NCBI GenBank assembly: GCA_023014335.1
Contig: JAECYW010000007.1
Span: 1,178,001 to 1,242,000 of the forward strand
Origin: Galerina marginata
Taxonomy: Eukaryota > Basidiomycota > Agaricomycetes > Agaricales > Galerinaceae
Direction of reading: 5' to 3'
Length of the DNA: 64,000 bases
A program made the position numbers and the translations under genes. Positions 22,089 through 34,199 of this stretch are shown one piece after another; position 1 is the first letter of the stretch; each line of letters begins with the position of its first letter. The notes under the pieces are model-generated. The model saw only the letters and a list, made by a program, of their open reading frames with translations. It was not told the DNA's origin and did no database searches.

Positions 22089-22976
22089 TTATACACTAAA
22101 AATGTCGTCAACCCCGGCTCTATCAACCACAACGCCATAAATATCCTTGGAGTTCCCGTTCATGGAGACGTAATTCAACATCAGGTTATTGGTTATACCT
22201 CCTTGAAGTGCCAGAGGTCCACAGATAGGCGCGTAAACTGGGGGAGGCGATGAGTACTGGCCATCACTCTGCGATGGTCCTTGCTCTGCGTCCGTTTCCT
22301 GGTCAAGTTTCTTCACCAGCTATGATCAAGATTCAGGACCATCTGCCTTCTGTTGGATAATAGTCCGTCGCTTACCATGTGCGTTCGGTCAGACGCAAAG
22401 TGCTGCACGAAAAGTTCTCCTGGAATCACCCGGAACTGGCTATGCAATATTTTCAACGAACGAATACAAAATCTCCAAGCTTCCTACACGCACCTTTCGT
22501 AGATTGGAGGTGAAATGCCCTCCGGAACAGTCATGCACAAGTACCCTATTGATTAATGCATCAATTTGCATACCTTTTAGCCATTACGCTTGGTTGACTC
22601 ACTTTCCCATTCGCATGGCATCGACAACCGTGTATCGAAATCATAGACCCAGCTAGTATGAGGCTCATTGACTTCGGTGGTATCTTTATGTCGTGGCCGA
22701 AGGACCAAGATAACATGGTAATCCCAAATCACTGGGTTATCCTCCAGCCGCGCAGCTTTTTGGCTCCATAACGCTACCTGATATAAGGGTACATTCAGCT
22801 AATCGTCGATGATGTGGGATACCGACCGTCTTATGAGCGTTTGAAATAAAGACTACGAAACTCTCCCATGCGTTGCTCGATAGCTCGTTCCGTAAATATT
22901 CTTGGCATAGGAGATAGATGTTTTCTTCGCAGTAGCAGCTCGTATATACGCTGTTAGATGGTACGAGAGGGGCCAT
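22089..22976 (-). CDS. protein N-terminal glutamine amidohydrolase (NTAQ1-like)
   Basis: Five exons (22827-22976, 22603-22798, 22494-22545, 22376-22439, 22089-22319) give 230 residues. The family triad is visible: the second Cys of YTSCYCEEN (near residue 16), the His in NPVIWDYHVILVL and the Asp in WVYDFDTRL. The C-terminal family block RVIPGELFVQHFASDRTHM and NLMLNYVSM are also present. The enzyme deamidates N-terminal Gln to Glu, feeding the Arg/N-degron pathway of protein degradation in cytosol and nucleus. The chosen ATG (MAPLVPSNSVYTSCYCEEN) puts the catalytic Cys near the N-terminus, as in the family; an upstream in-frame codon at 23009 is not ATG-supported. It lies 234 bp from the BTB gene start, same strand. 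Confidence 0.9.
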
Positions 22977-23456
22977 GGCAAGAACATAATCAGTCTGAGA
23001 TAAGAGCACTCGAAAATTCCGTGACGAGTCGTTTCAGCCGGGAGTTGCCAGAGACCATTCAACGTGTCGACGGTGTTGTGTCGATCCTTTGTCTTCAACG
23101 ACCGTTATCAACGACTCGATAATTCGCTCTCCCGCGAAGGCTCAAAGAGAATCCCATTTGGCGAACCATTGCGGAAATACCTCGCCTGACGCGATATCTG
23201 AGTTCTGAGTCGTGTGAGCTCAGAGGACCAAAGGACCTTGACGACGACGTGCGCTCCACAACACCTTACCTCGCGTCCCTTCAGCCAGAGAAAGACGCAA
23301 CCAACATTTCTTATGCAACTCTTGGGGTCCGGGCTGTGGAAATTTCCTCGATGACTGTGCCTGACTGTGCTTCAACTATAACTGCGCGTGGCTACCTTTC
23401 AATACGGATCTGACCCGCCAGTGCCGTTCCTCAGTGGTGGGAAACATGGGATCGAG
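22977..23456. other. intergenic with unassigned open frame
   Basis: A + strand frame without stop runs from about 23125 to 23413 (contains NPIWRTIAEIPRLTRYL and RSTTPYLASLQPEKDATN) but has no useful start codon and no family I recognise. It may be a chance frame or a fragment of a gene with a missed first exon. Confidence 0.25.
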
Positions 23457-23787
23457 TTAAACGGTACCGTCAAGCTCTTGGGACTTGTGGCTTCTTCTGG
23501 TCGTGTCTCCTTTGGAAGATATGCGTTGAATTCGGATTCCATTTAACGGGGATTCGTCTACACACACATACGTGCCTTCATATTTCTCTTCGGCGGCCAG
23601 GTCCCAAGCCAGCTCTCGTTGGTTTACGCTAGAGTCAAGGTCGTACTTATTTAGGCTCTTTGAGTCCACGAACCATAGCTCGAGCGGGAATCGATAGTCG
23701 GCACTGCCTACTATCTGTATTTTTTCCTGCGATACTTTCCTTTGATGGTGCAGGAGATAGACCAACACGACTTGCGAGGACGACGCT
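23457..23787 (-). CDS. hypothetical exon or small gene, uncertain
   Basis: An open minus-strand frame of about 105 codons follows a TTTAG that could be a 3' splice site (about 23788-23792). It encodes VLVYLLHHQRKVSQEKIQIV, then LELWFVDSKSLNKYDLD and ELAWDLAAEEKYEGTYVCVD. The composition is protein-like, but there is no convincing ATG, and a short upstream frame (MYHVHDL, about 23835) would need an intron of only about 37 nt. It could be a gene remnant. No family recognised. Confidence 0.25.
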
Positions 23788-23948
23788 AAATTAGAGCAGA
23801 TATATTGGTCATGTAGGACACCAAATCGTGTACATGGTACATGCCAACTATGAAAGCATCAAAGCAACGACAGCACAATCGAGATACTATATAGCACAAA
23901 AGGAGGTGGTACAACAAGGCACGGAAACGACAAGAGAAACACTTAAGA

Positions 23949-26151
23949 CTACGTGGCATCGTCTCGCAGCCGTTTAGAGCCTCTAGGAGTAGCGGCATCT
24001 GGTGATCCAGATGGCTTCCGCTTTGCAGATAGTCCAACAGGAATGCCCTCACTAGGCACTGGCGTCGCAACTTGCTCAGACAACGGCGCAACGACAGATA
24101 AACGGGACCCACGAAGTGGCACTTCAACAGAGACATTGACAGTAGCCGCAGCTGCGGCCGCTTCAAGTTGGTGAGTCTGACCAGACCCCGAAGCTCCTGG
24201 CGTATGGCCGAATTGAAGAACATCCTGAACCGGCGCCGGAGCGCGGTTAGGCTCGTCACCGAGGAATAGGGAGCGCTCAGGAGACCAGCCGTTCAAAACA
24301 GTGGCAAGGTCCGCAGTGGCTATAGCATTTCTCTCGCAGAGATTTGCAGCCCACTGGGTGGTAAACCTTTTTGTGCGCAAGATGTCTGCTTTGAGTCCAT
24401 TTGACTCATTCTTGAGGCGCATGTTTTCCTCTTTGAGCTGCGAATTTTCCTTTCTGAGCTGCCTGTTTGCCTCTTCGAGTTCGTTGACGACATTGGCTTG
24501 ATCGGCCTGGCGCACGGGCTCAGTAAACGTCAGTTCATCTGGTGCGCGGGGTTCGTCCTCGTCTTCGCTACCTGGATCACCATCAACATACACACAAGAA
24601 AAGAAATAGATGAGCGACGGTGCTTACTTGTCTCAGCTTGAACTCCTCTGGACTTTGTGGTGGTTTTCGGTGTTGCCAACATACCGTTATCTTCCACTGC
24701 AGCTGTGCGTCCGATTACCGGCCTCCCCTTCTCGATGGCTGGCGCACCGTAGCCATTTAGTGTAGAGGTGCGTTTGGAACGCCTTATAGTCACATCAACC
24801 AACGCTGCTGGAGCGGCTGATGATTCGGATGATGATTCACCGTCGTCGTCCAGTTCGTCGGTATTGAGACGCTTAGTTGCTCGACCAATGCGACCCTTAT
24901 TCTTGACATGAGAGCACCGAGTCTTTTTGATCTTACATCTGCTGCACGTTTGGCTGAACTTCACCGCCTTGCAAGCCACCCCAGCTTTTTTACACCTCTC
25001 GCAGGTACCCCCTTCGTGGAGACCTAAGACTACCATTGACCGTGCCACCCTGAGCTTCTTATCCCTCTTCCCCTGTCTAACAGCGGCAATGTCACTATCC
25101 GTTGAACTTTCTTCGGCGGGCTCTCCCGAAGCTTCGTCGGGATCTCCGACGACGATCTGTAGTGCGGCAGGGACAAAGAGCTTCTCATCCCTCCTCGGTC
25201 TGACAAATATGGCGTTTGAGTTTGCCTCTGTGGGTTCTCCCATCCGCCTGTTCCCTTTCTCGGTCCTATTGCCACGCTCTCCTGTTACCTTCATGGTTAT
25301 TCTCTCGTCACGAGCTCTGGAAAATTCGAGCTCTAGCTGCTCTACCCTCGACAACTTCTCCCCTGGGTTTACTTGACTCGGCTCCGGCTCATATGTCACA
25401 GCTTTCCCCTTTCCTTTTTGACTGAATTGTTGGGGCTGCACCGGTTCATTGACTGGTTGGTCATCGTTCAGGCTGGATGGACCGAGGTCGAGGAAACCTG
25501 TTATATCTTCCAGGTTTTCCTGTTCCATGGCGGACATATCGTGTAGCCTTGTTGCAGCACTTTGGAGAGGCAACGCAACAGCAGAGGAAGCCCGTGTTTG
25601 GTGGATTTGGTTGAACGGAGGTGGCTCTGCAACAGATTTCATCTCGGGAGTTTGTTCACCGCTGGCCGGAGTTTCGGGACTCTCTTGAAAGGCGTTCGCT
25701 GCTTGGGATAAACTCGTCTTCCACAAGCCCGTAATGGGCACGTCGTGAGCCGTGAAAGCGGATTGTGCTGGTCCAGAAGCGATGCCAATAGGAAATGGTT
25801 TAGTGATGAAAGCATCGTTGGTCTGGCCCGAGGAAGACGAACGAGATGGCGCCGAAACAGCTAGGAGAACCTTTTTGCGAACTCCCTCCGCGTTATTTGT
25901 GAGACTGGAGCCAGACATAGCCTTGATAACAACGACGATGAAGGGAGGTATTTCATTCCCATTTTTCAGGCTAGGAACAACGAACTCGAGCTGGCTTGGG
26001 ATGAGTATATACAGCTGGCCACGGATAATGCGATCATACGCACCATGATTTTCCTTAGGTTCATACAATTTTTCGCCCACTCGGTTGGATCGTCGAGGGC
26101 GACGCGAAATTCGCTTTCCCAAGCGGTAGCATCGAAAGCTTTGGGGGCCAT
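23949..26151 (-). CDS. Cys-rich (Zn2Cys6-like spacing) protein with C-terminal coiled coil
   Basis: Three exons (26044-26151, 24628-25990, 23949-24571) give 697 residues. The N-terminus (MAPKAFDATAWESEF) leads into LEFVVPSLKNGNEIPPF. The middle is disordered and acidic. Near residues 365-400 six cysteines are spaced C-x2-C-x6-C-x8-C-x2-C-x6-C (CERCKKAGVACK ... CSRCKIKKTRC), which matches the spacing of fungal binuclear zinc clusters, although the cluster sits mid-protein. It is followed by basic GRATKRL. Residues of about 515-555 form a coiled coil (NELEEANRQLRKENSQL and on). The tail has Ala-rich and basic AKRKPSGS and RGSKRLRDD segments. A nuclear, possibly DNA-binding, role is inferred, not shown. 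Intron 25991-26043 is inferred from an excellent GTGCGT donor. Confidence 0.72.
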
Positions 26152-26597
26152 AGTGAGCGTCACTGGGCCAGTATCAGTGGTCGCATGCTCGCAAGTAAAG
26201 TTTGAAGCAAGCACGGAAGATGCAGACATGGGGCCCAAAACCACAAAAAAGCGAACAACGCGCCTGCCAATTCCTCGTTATGTAATCTCAATAAAAAGTC
26301 GCCAGGGTCCTAGGGAAGCCCACAAACAGCGCCCAACGGCTGAGCTGAAAAGCTGCCCAAAACGGCCCATGACAGTGAAGCCGACTCCACAACGAACGGG
26401 GATTCTTCATTGCTGCAAAAAGTTGGATATTCATTTGCATCCCCTGTGTCAATGTTCGTTGTTTATTTCACTCAGTCAGTGCTATATGATGCAAAAACTC
26501 AAACGAGAAAAGGTGAGCGAAGATAGCGGGGGGCATGCTTTAATCGCGACGCTTTGGAAAATTGCACGCAGGTTGTAAAAAATACAATTTTCATTAT
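26152..26597. other. intergenic stretch
   Basis: 446 bp upstream of the Cys-rich gene and downstream of the glucosidase gene. It is AT-rich toward 26580-26600. The + strand open frame that crosses it is the complement of exon 1 and carries no motif. Confidence 0.4.
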
Positions 26598-29500
26598 TTA
26601 ATACTTTTCAGCGAGAACTGAAGGACAAGTCTCAGCATAAACCTGAACCATATTGAGCTGGACCACTTACTCAATGCTGTCAACGATGTCCATCCTGTGA
26701 AAGGGTGGCTATCGAAAGAATGAGGATCAGACGACATTAGTCGGATTGTGTGTGGACAACGCACCTTCGTTTACCCTCTCCTGTAATAGCATCGTACTGT
26801 TCCCACACATAGCCCGTCCGCTCATATTCCTGCTCAATTATAATCAGAACACAGGATATTCAGTGATACCCTGCTGACGTACCTGGAACACATTGTCCAC
26901 AATATTTTTACGCAACTCTTTGTAGATTAGCCTGGCCTTCTCCTGGTATGGACCTTCTTGGGCAGCATATGTCTACTAAGTGTGAGAAAGAGAAAAGAAG
27001 AGCGACCTGCAGTGATACAGACCTTGTGAAGTGCCTTCAGTGCGAGATAGTTCATCTGTATCCAGATGGGCCCTTTCCAGTAGTTTTCTCCTTGCCCAAA
27101 TTCAGGATGTGACGCAGACAAACTCCGAATGCCATAGGGTGACCATAATTGTTTTGGATCATGCAACATGTCGAAGATGGGACCTAAATGCGGCGACGAT
27201 GGCGGTAGTAGCTCTAAAAGGAATGGGAATAATGAAAGATAGCCTTTGTGGCAGACATGGTAAGACTCGTCTGCAACAAACAGAAGTCAGAAGGATAGGA
27301 ACAAAAGAAAAGTTCCCTTCATGCCTTCGTCGTTGACATTGACATCGCAATACATTTTTTCCTCTTCGTTCCAGTGAAGGTCTGGCAGAGAGTTTAGAAA
27401 GCGATCAAAGAATGGTGGCGAGTACGAATAGCTTACCATCAATGTTGTCAACAATGGCCTTCTCAATCTTCACAAACGTAGCCTCATCCTCTTTTTCTCC
27501 AACGAAAGCAGCTATATCACGCATGGTCCTAGAGAAAAATGCCATCCAAGAGATCAAATCCAAATGCAGTTCTCCAGCGTGAGGAGGACCTCTGGGATAA
27601 TCATCCATGCCGCTCGTTAACACGTGGAGCTCAGATCGTCCACGCCAGCGGTAACCTTCTGTTCTTGAGCGAGCTTTCCTCGCATATTGCTTGATTTGCC
27701 CTCGCTGAGTGCGCCTGAACCAATCGTAATGCCTCTTCAACGGCGTGTAGATCCCTTTTAGGAAAGAAAGCGCAAGCTCTGAATTTTCAACGAACTGACT
27801 TTCAACTGCTGGTGGGAGTCCATGCGGGATACCCATAGGAACTTGACTGGCACCCATACCCATATCCATGCCCAGCTCTGCATCAGACGGTCCGCGATTA
27901 GAGGATGCTGCTTTAAGGCGCTCGATAAACGCTGTGACTGCCATGGTAAGCGTCGGTGGGTTGGCAAAGTTGGGTACTTGAGTTTGGAACTCAGATGGAA
28001 CCTTTGTGGGATGTAAGTCATACACTTTGAGCACGCGACGGAGTAGCATACCTTGCTACGAGCCTCTTCTCCTAGAATCTGTTCTCTAGCCACCCATCCA
28101 TCATCGTCAATAAGGCCAATCCAATCCTTCAAAATCTCAAGACTAAGAAAAACTGTAAGACTTTCACCGTAGATATCGAATTAACAAATTATGACTTGCC
28201 TAAAGTCGTTATCCCATTGTCCAATGTGCAAAAGATGGAAGCCTTCATCCCTGTACAGTGGTTTCAGCAATAAGTCCTCGACCTGGATAAACCTCATTCG
28301 CACCAATAAAATCCGCGAGGGAAAAAACTCCGACTGGGTGTTGCAGTTAGTAATGCTTTGGGTTCTGTCAACTTCGCGCCGCCTTCTGCACCATCATCAA
28401 TACTGTCTTCTTCCTGGTCCCACTCGTACGAAAATTTACGATCCACGATAGAATTTCCATAAAAGTACCCAACTCCTCCTACGAGATTGGACGTCACCGC
28501 TTTGGAAAATGCTTCCAATGACTCCCTCTTTTCAGATGGGAAGTCTGAGGGATAAGGGAAGACTTCTCGGAAACGTTTCCCATAGGCTTCGACGAGGGCT
28601 GGGATACCCTGGTCCAATGTAGATGCTGGACGGCTTGACATTAGCGTGGATAGGCAACTATGAAGATCACATACAGGTCAGTTTTTGTTTATTGCTTCCA
28701 CTGTCAAAGAAAATGTCGAATTGGAATGGCCCGTCGAAGAATTTCTGGACAGCGTAGAGGTTGCTGTTGGTATAAACATCATCAGGAAGTTGTAGAAGGA
28801 ATGAAGGGTCTGGTGCTCCGACGGCTGGATCTTGGTACGGCCCAATGAGTTCACGAGCGTGATCAATAACCAATTTCATTATGACCTCTGATGGAACCAT
28901 GATTAATACCGGAATCCAAAGAAAAATGCTCAATGTCAACGTACGACTGGCTTGCCATATATCTCCCTCTTTGACAGGACGTGCAGCAAAGTGGGTTTTT
29001 CCGATGCGCTTTTGGAACGCGTCTGCATGACGCCCGGTGACGATAGCACGATTTTCAGCACCTACATGGCATGTATTAGGAAACGAAAGCTGGATACATT
29101 CTTCGGTGCTTACTATCAACAATACGAATAGTAAACTCGTCAAGTGCCGGAGTAGAACCACTAAGTTTGACTTCGCCGGTGACACCCTGTCGAATGGCCT
29201 CAGTTGTTAAAAATTGGTGAAAGGTATGCACGCACATTTTCGTCATCTTCCGTTTCCATGTCCAAACCACCAAGGCCCTCCAAACCAAAATAAAATATAG
29301 GCGATACCCTGGAAATTTTGTCTATTTCCCAGAGATAAATATATTCGACACAACAAGTAGGCGAAACAACGCACTTTTGTCGATGGGTTCTCCCTTAATT
29401 CGGGCAGCCCAGCTGCCGCCGTGGTCGCCTCCTGCCACCTTCAAGAATTCCGTGGTAATCTTCACATTGTTGAAGCTGTCTTTCAGGACCTGTACCCCTC

Positions 29501-29804
29501 CTTCCCTGGTATCATATTCCGTCCACGAATAACTATCAAGGTTGTCTCCTTGGTCACAGGCATGCCGTGGTTCTACGACGGTATTCAGTTTCAGAAGAGC
29601 CGACATTCTTAACAACTCACTTCCAACAGCCTGATAGTCTTGTGTGCCAAACCACATGAGGCCAGTCATAAGCGATTGTGGTATCCTTGGCCTCAGCCCG
29701 AAGTAAAGGTTCGGTCTGTAGGCACCCCATAACAAAGTATCATTTGTAGGTTGTGAGAAGACCGATGGGGCCAAAGGTAGAAGGAGTAGCAAAGCAAGCC
29801 GCAT
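26598..29804 (-). CDS. mannosyl-oligosaccharide glucosidase I (GH63)
   Basis: Multi-exon gene. ATG at 29804 begins MRLALLLLLPLAPSVFS, a signal peptide, followed by LLWGAYRPNLYFGLRPRIP, the classic N-terminus of processing alpha-glucosidase I. Later exons give LDSYSWTEYDTREGG, GGDHGGSWAARIKGEP, SRSFFPRGFYWDEGFH (the Asp lies in the catalytic region), GWVAREQILGEEARSKVP, LTSGMDDYPRGPPHAGELHL, GENYWKGPIWIQMNYLALKA and a final HPFTGWTSLTALILAEKY. The enzyme acts in the ER lumen, trimming the terminal alpha-1,2-glucose from N-linked Glc3Man9GlcNAc2. The 57-nt intron 28143-28199 has a GC donor (AG|GCAAGT), supported because splicing restores DNDFSLEILKDW. The leader looks cleavable rather than a type II anchor, unlike the usual architecture. 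Some exon borders were not individually fixed. Confidence 0.92.
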
Positions 29805-30120
29805 TGCGCGCAAACCTGCTCCGTCGGATGCCTTAGTCGTAGATTTCGTTCGTCGGTGCCAGGTGTTGATGGTCGCTGTCTCCCTCAAGAAGTAATTGTC
29901 AATATTCGCGGCGCGACGTGGCGTAGATGCTCACGTGACCTTCGCGGAACCATTGAACTTGAAGGTCGAAGGCGGGGAACATCGTTGACGTTGAGCACGT
30001 CCTTCTGAGGCTACTCCTTTGAATACGTCTTTTTCACTCCTTATTGCCTCAGATACTTTCGTGGAAGAATTAAAGCGTCATCCGATTCAGTTCAATGCAA
30101 GCGGTGCACTACCAGGCTAT
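29805..30120. other. intergenic, promoter of glucosidase gene
   Basis: 316 bp between the glucosidase start and the stop of the small gene at 30121. No gene or repeat seen. Confidence 0.4.
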
Positions 30121-30561
30121 CTACTTGGGTAGTGGTTTGCATTCCATGTATGTCCGACCAGGATCCATAGGAAGAGAACAGAAGAAGCCCTGGTCCTGCA
30201 TTCGAATATAAGAGTGTTCCACCGAAGACGACGCGTTACCCACCTGCATAGCCTCGAAGAGTCGTTTAGCGTTCATTTGCAACTGAGTGGAGTCAGAATC
30301 GGATGCATGTTTATTCCCTGTGGACAAGCTCACCGTTATACAGTCAGGATTGCTTTTCCCATTCTGTCGACACAACTCTGATATAGAGCTTTCCCTTTCG
30401 CTGTCGAAGGTATATTGTGATTCAGGATTATGCTACGTGAAATACAACCAAATGAATGCAAGTCAGTCGCCTCCTCAGGCTCTCAGTTCACAACTTCACA
30501 TTCGACTCACATTTATGAATTCTTTGAATGCCTTGTCGACTTTCTGCTGAGATTTTGGCAT
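30121..30561 (-). CDS. small hypothetical protein, 87 residues
   Basis: Four exons (30511-30561, 30334-30432, 30244-30282, 30121-30195) with three phase-0 GT-AG introns (78, 51 and 48 nt) give 87 residues: it starts MPKSQQKVDKAFKEFIN, contains SISELCRQNGKSNPDCIT, then LQMNAKRLFEAMQ, and ends GRTYMECKPLPK. Four cysteines are present, the first pair spaced C-x9-C, but the second pair is C-x12-C, so it is not a standard twin-CX9C protein. The 48-nt and 51-nt introns also remain open if retained. No family recognised; small size and clean splicing argue for a real gene. Confidence 0.55.
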
Positions 30562-30871
30562 TTCTAATTGATTCGTGGTATTCGAGTGGTATTGAGAGTG
30601 TTCGGTATGAGGCAAGTGGTAAAGGAGTTTATGTGATCACTGCCCAAATTTATCTAGGTGACGTCATAGAGTACCACCCTGATTCAAGTCTCTAAGCCAA
30701 TGTAATGTAATAAGGTTTCCACGAAATAAACTACATACTCCAGAAGTTTGCATTGTTGAAAATGCCGCTTGATATAACAAAACGGTGGAAGGAAATGCAA
30801 AACAAATCCCAAAAAAATAGGAGAGCTCTTGAGCTCTCGCTTAATTTACCATTTATACATCGCAAGTCGTT

Positions 30872-32490
30872 TTATTTACCGCGCGCTGCAAAGTTTCCGC
30901 CTTTCAGATTGGAGTCGCTGGAAAGGGGTGAGAGCCGCAAATATTACGACATGACGAGGTACTCACATGGTCAATCCAACCATAGCAGGGCCAAGACTCT
31001 CAGAAACTTCTGCTAGAATTTTTGGGTTGTTGAAATGAGTCACCTAGATGAGCAAAATCAAAATTCTATTTCATCTAGAGTAATGGCATTTTCTTACGGC
31101 CTGTACAATTGCACGGGCGCGTTTTGCGGGATCACCCGACTGGAAATAAATATGAAATGGTGCCCTCTAATCTGACATAGCTTGGGGACTTACATGGAAG
31201 ATTCCAGATCCAACAAAGACTAGACACATCAATTCGTGAGCTGGATTAATTGAACGCCGTTTAGCCATCGACGCACCTCCGTCGCACCCAAGTTGCATCA
31301 TTAACGCAGCGTCGGCTACATAACGGAAAAGATGTTCGTTATTCTCGTTCTCGTCAAATGCAATCTTTGGAAGTATGTACCTGGTGTGGCAATCCCTCCA
31401 GCTGCGAAGTTAACGACAGGAAGTCGCTTTAGTCTCGCAGTTTCCTTCAGGAGGTGGAAAGGTGCCTGGATTTCCTTCGCAAATACATAGAGCTCCTCCT
31501 CGGTCATGACGCTTGCTTTCCTGATCTGCCCCATAACAGCTCGCTGGTGGCGAACGGCTTCTACCACATTTCCTGTCCCAGCTTCACCTTTTGTGCGAAT
31601 CATCGCTGCGCCTTCTGAAATGCGACGCAGCGCTTCGCCAAGGTCTCGAGCACCGCAAACAAAAGGAACTTTAAAGCCATGTTTATTGATGTGGTATTCA
31701 TCGTCCGCCGGCGTCAACACCTCAGATTCGTCGATGTAGTCAACCCCGATGACTTGAAGAATCTGACAGACAAATTTCAGTGCACAGAAAATAATTTAGT
31801 GAGGGAAAATGGCATACCTGAGCCTCTACAAAATGACCAATTCTCACTTTCGCCATGACAGGAATAGTGACTGCGTCGACAATCGACTTGATCATTTCGG
31901 GGTCACTCTAACGAGTTTAAATTAGTGCAGGGTACGTTTCATGCAACGCAAAGCCTTGCCATTCGTGCAACGCCGCCTATGAGCGATAAGATTAGATGGG
32001 CCCTCCTTAAGGCTGTATAGAAATATACCTTCTGCTCTGATATCAGCGGGTACTCTTTCAAGCGCCATTACGGCACATGCACCAGCTTCTTCAGCAATAC
32101 GAGCCTGTTGAACAGTTAAACGGCGAGAGACCGGTAAAACACGAAGGTGCTGACATGTTCTGCATTAACTACATCCATAATAACACCTCCCTTTTTACAG
32201 AGTCAAATCAGTTGATTCATGAAACTATAAAAAATGTCCGGAAGAACTTCGACGCACTTTTAGCATCTGTGCCAAACCGGACTTTACCTGTCAAAGGGGG
32301 TTAGTGATCTGTAAAAAGAACGAAAGAATGTAAGAAAGAGACATACACCGAATGTTCCAAGGCTGTTGCCACCTTCTCTATGAGCAGCACTTGCCCGTGC
32401 TGGTGCAGGGCTTGGAACCGCCGCGCTTCCGGCGCCATGAGGAATAGGAGGAGTCTGGACTGAAGGCGTAGCAGCGTTAGGCGTAGACAT
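30872..32490 (-). CDS. pyridoxal 5'-phosphate synthase, PDX1/SNZ subunit
   Basis: Multi-exon. ATG at 32490 opens a 45-50-residue low-complexity leader ([19 protein letters not shown]), then the PDX1 barrel: [161 protein letters not shown]. The last exon ends GGNFAARGK. The lysines that form imines with the sugar phosphates lie in [18 protein letters not shown] and MAKVRIGHF segments. With a PDX2 glutaminase it makes vitamin B6 from ribose 5-phosphate, glyceraldehyde 3-phosphate and glutamine in the cytosol. The leader is longer than in most PDX1 proteins. No PDX2 gene is nearby. Confidence 0.93.
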
Positions 32491-32858
32491 TGTCGGTGAA
32501 GATGGACTGGAGGAAAGATTGCAAGGAGATCGTAGATAATATTTTCCTGCAATCTCATTTGACTCGCAAATCGATCGCGACGGAAGCCCGTAAACCTAAC
32601 CCTGATTTGGTGTTATGATTAGTCATCCTCACTCCCACTCGCCAAGGTCACTGGGAGCACATTGCTGCCAAGTGTCGCCACGACACCGGGTTGGATTTGT
32701 ACACAACTCTCCCTAGCTTTTATTTTCGCAAAAAAAAAAAACACGTCTTATGGCAGGATACTTCTGATTTATCTGGTCTTGCAGGACTGACTTCACAAAT
32801 TGTTCTTCAAACAGGGGTTCAGGCAAAGCCAATCTTGGTCCGTGTCGGAGTCGCGTAT
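32491..32858. promoter_or_regulatory. intergenic between divergent PDX1 and F-box genes
   Basis: 368 bp separate the two start codons. A poly(A) run of 12 lies at 32729-32740. An open + strand frame continues upstream of the F-box ATG to about 32691, so a longer F-box N-terminus is possible but poorly supported. Confidence 0.4.
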
Positions 32859-34199
32859 ATGGCGCGACAGACCATCACCCTTCCGACAGAGATCCATGAC
32901 ATTATTGTCGGAATTCTTGCTCAAGAAGGAGACGTGAAAACTGTGAAAATATTGGCGCGGACTTGCAAGTCCATTCTTCCAACTTGCCGATCCCATATCT
33001 TCGCAACGCTCGACCTCGTTCCTATTCAAGGTCTCGACAATTCTTGCGATGACACGGCCGACACGTTTTCTCGTCTTCTCGAGAACCTCAGACGCGTCTT
33101 CGCGTCCAACCCCAGCCTTACTTTTTATGTTCGAAAAGTGTATTATATGATTCGCCGGATTGACGACAAACCCCAGGATTTTCACTCTGTCTTAAAGGGT
33201 TGTTCTCGGGTCAAAACACTGGTTTTGAGGGGCACAATACACGATGCCGGCACCTATAGAACCTCTGTCGACTGGCTGAACGTATCGGCCAGCCTACGCG
33301 CTGCCCTAGCGAGCATCCTGCATTCCCCATACTTCATGGAACTACACCTGGATCACATTAGCAACTTCCCTATCAGAATCCTAGCGGGCTCTAGGAACCT
33401 TTCCCACCTAACCATCGATGCGGCCGACTTTCAAGATGATGTGGTTTCTGATGCGGAGATATCCACTTCCGTCCTGCAGCTGAATACCCTGACCTTCATG
33501 GATTATTCGTCTGGGGCCATTAAAAGCCTCATGGGAGCGAAAGCCGGAAATCGTTCCATAGTCGATTTCTCTCGCCTTACAGCACTTAATTCTCTCGACA
33601 AGACAGGACATATGGTGGTCATTGCTCTCTTAGATCTTTCGACGTGTTTAGAGTCGATTACTTGTACCGGTAAGCGATATTCTGTCAAGCGTAATATATA
33701 ATACATCTCACGATCGCTAACCGTCGACTCTCGTCTATCGTCTTGAATAGTTTGGGATACTTTTAACCAGCCTTTCCGCAACATACTCAATCCGAATACC
33801 CTCAAAACTCTAAAAACATTCTCAGCCACTATTGTGATCCCACCATGGCTCGGGTCCATGGTCGTTGATCCATTATCTTCCCTTCCTGACGAGTTTGATA
33901 AGTGGGCCGAAAGGAACATTTTAGAACGAATTGACATGAAGATATGCGTAGGGCAAGCTGTCCGCTTTCCGACGACGGCCAGTGCGTGGGCCAGGCTTAA
34001 TGGCCTTGCTATCCGCAATCACTTCCCCAACCTGCGCACCGTCTCTCTAACAGTTAGCCTTTTAAAGGAAGAGTCTTCCAACCAAACTGTCAAAGACGAG
34101 CTGGACAGCCAACAACGTCAAATATTTAAAGATTTGATTGAAAGCGATAAGCTTGCTTTCAAGTTTTCAGTTCAGCTTCATGACGGGGACGGGTACTGA
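32859..34199 (+). CDS. F-box-like protein
   Basis: Two exons (32859-33669, 33751-34199) give 419 residues. The N-terminus MARQTITLPTEIHDIIVGIL, with KILARTCKSILPTCRSHIF following, is a typical Agaricomycete F-box-like motif (LPxE.hDxIh ... C+xhhPxhRxxhF). The remainder alternates leucine-rich strands and helices (SRVKTLVLRGTIHD, FMELHLDHISNFPIRIL, LSHLTIDAADF), as in the variable substrate-binding parts of these proteins. The C-terminus reads DLIESDKLAFKFSVQLHDGD. F-box proteins recruit targets to SCF ubiquitin ligases; the target is unknown and this class is very expanded in mushrooms. A decayed relative lies downstream at 36471-36899. An upstream in-frame extension starts at 32691 but lacks F-box relevance. 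Confidence 0.75.
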
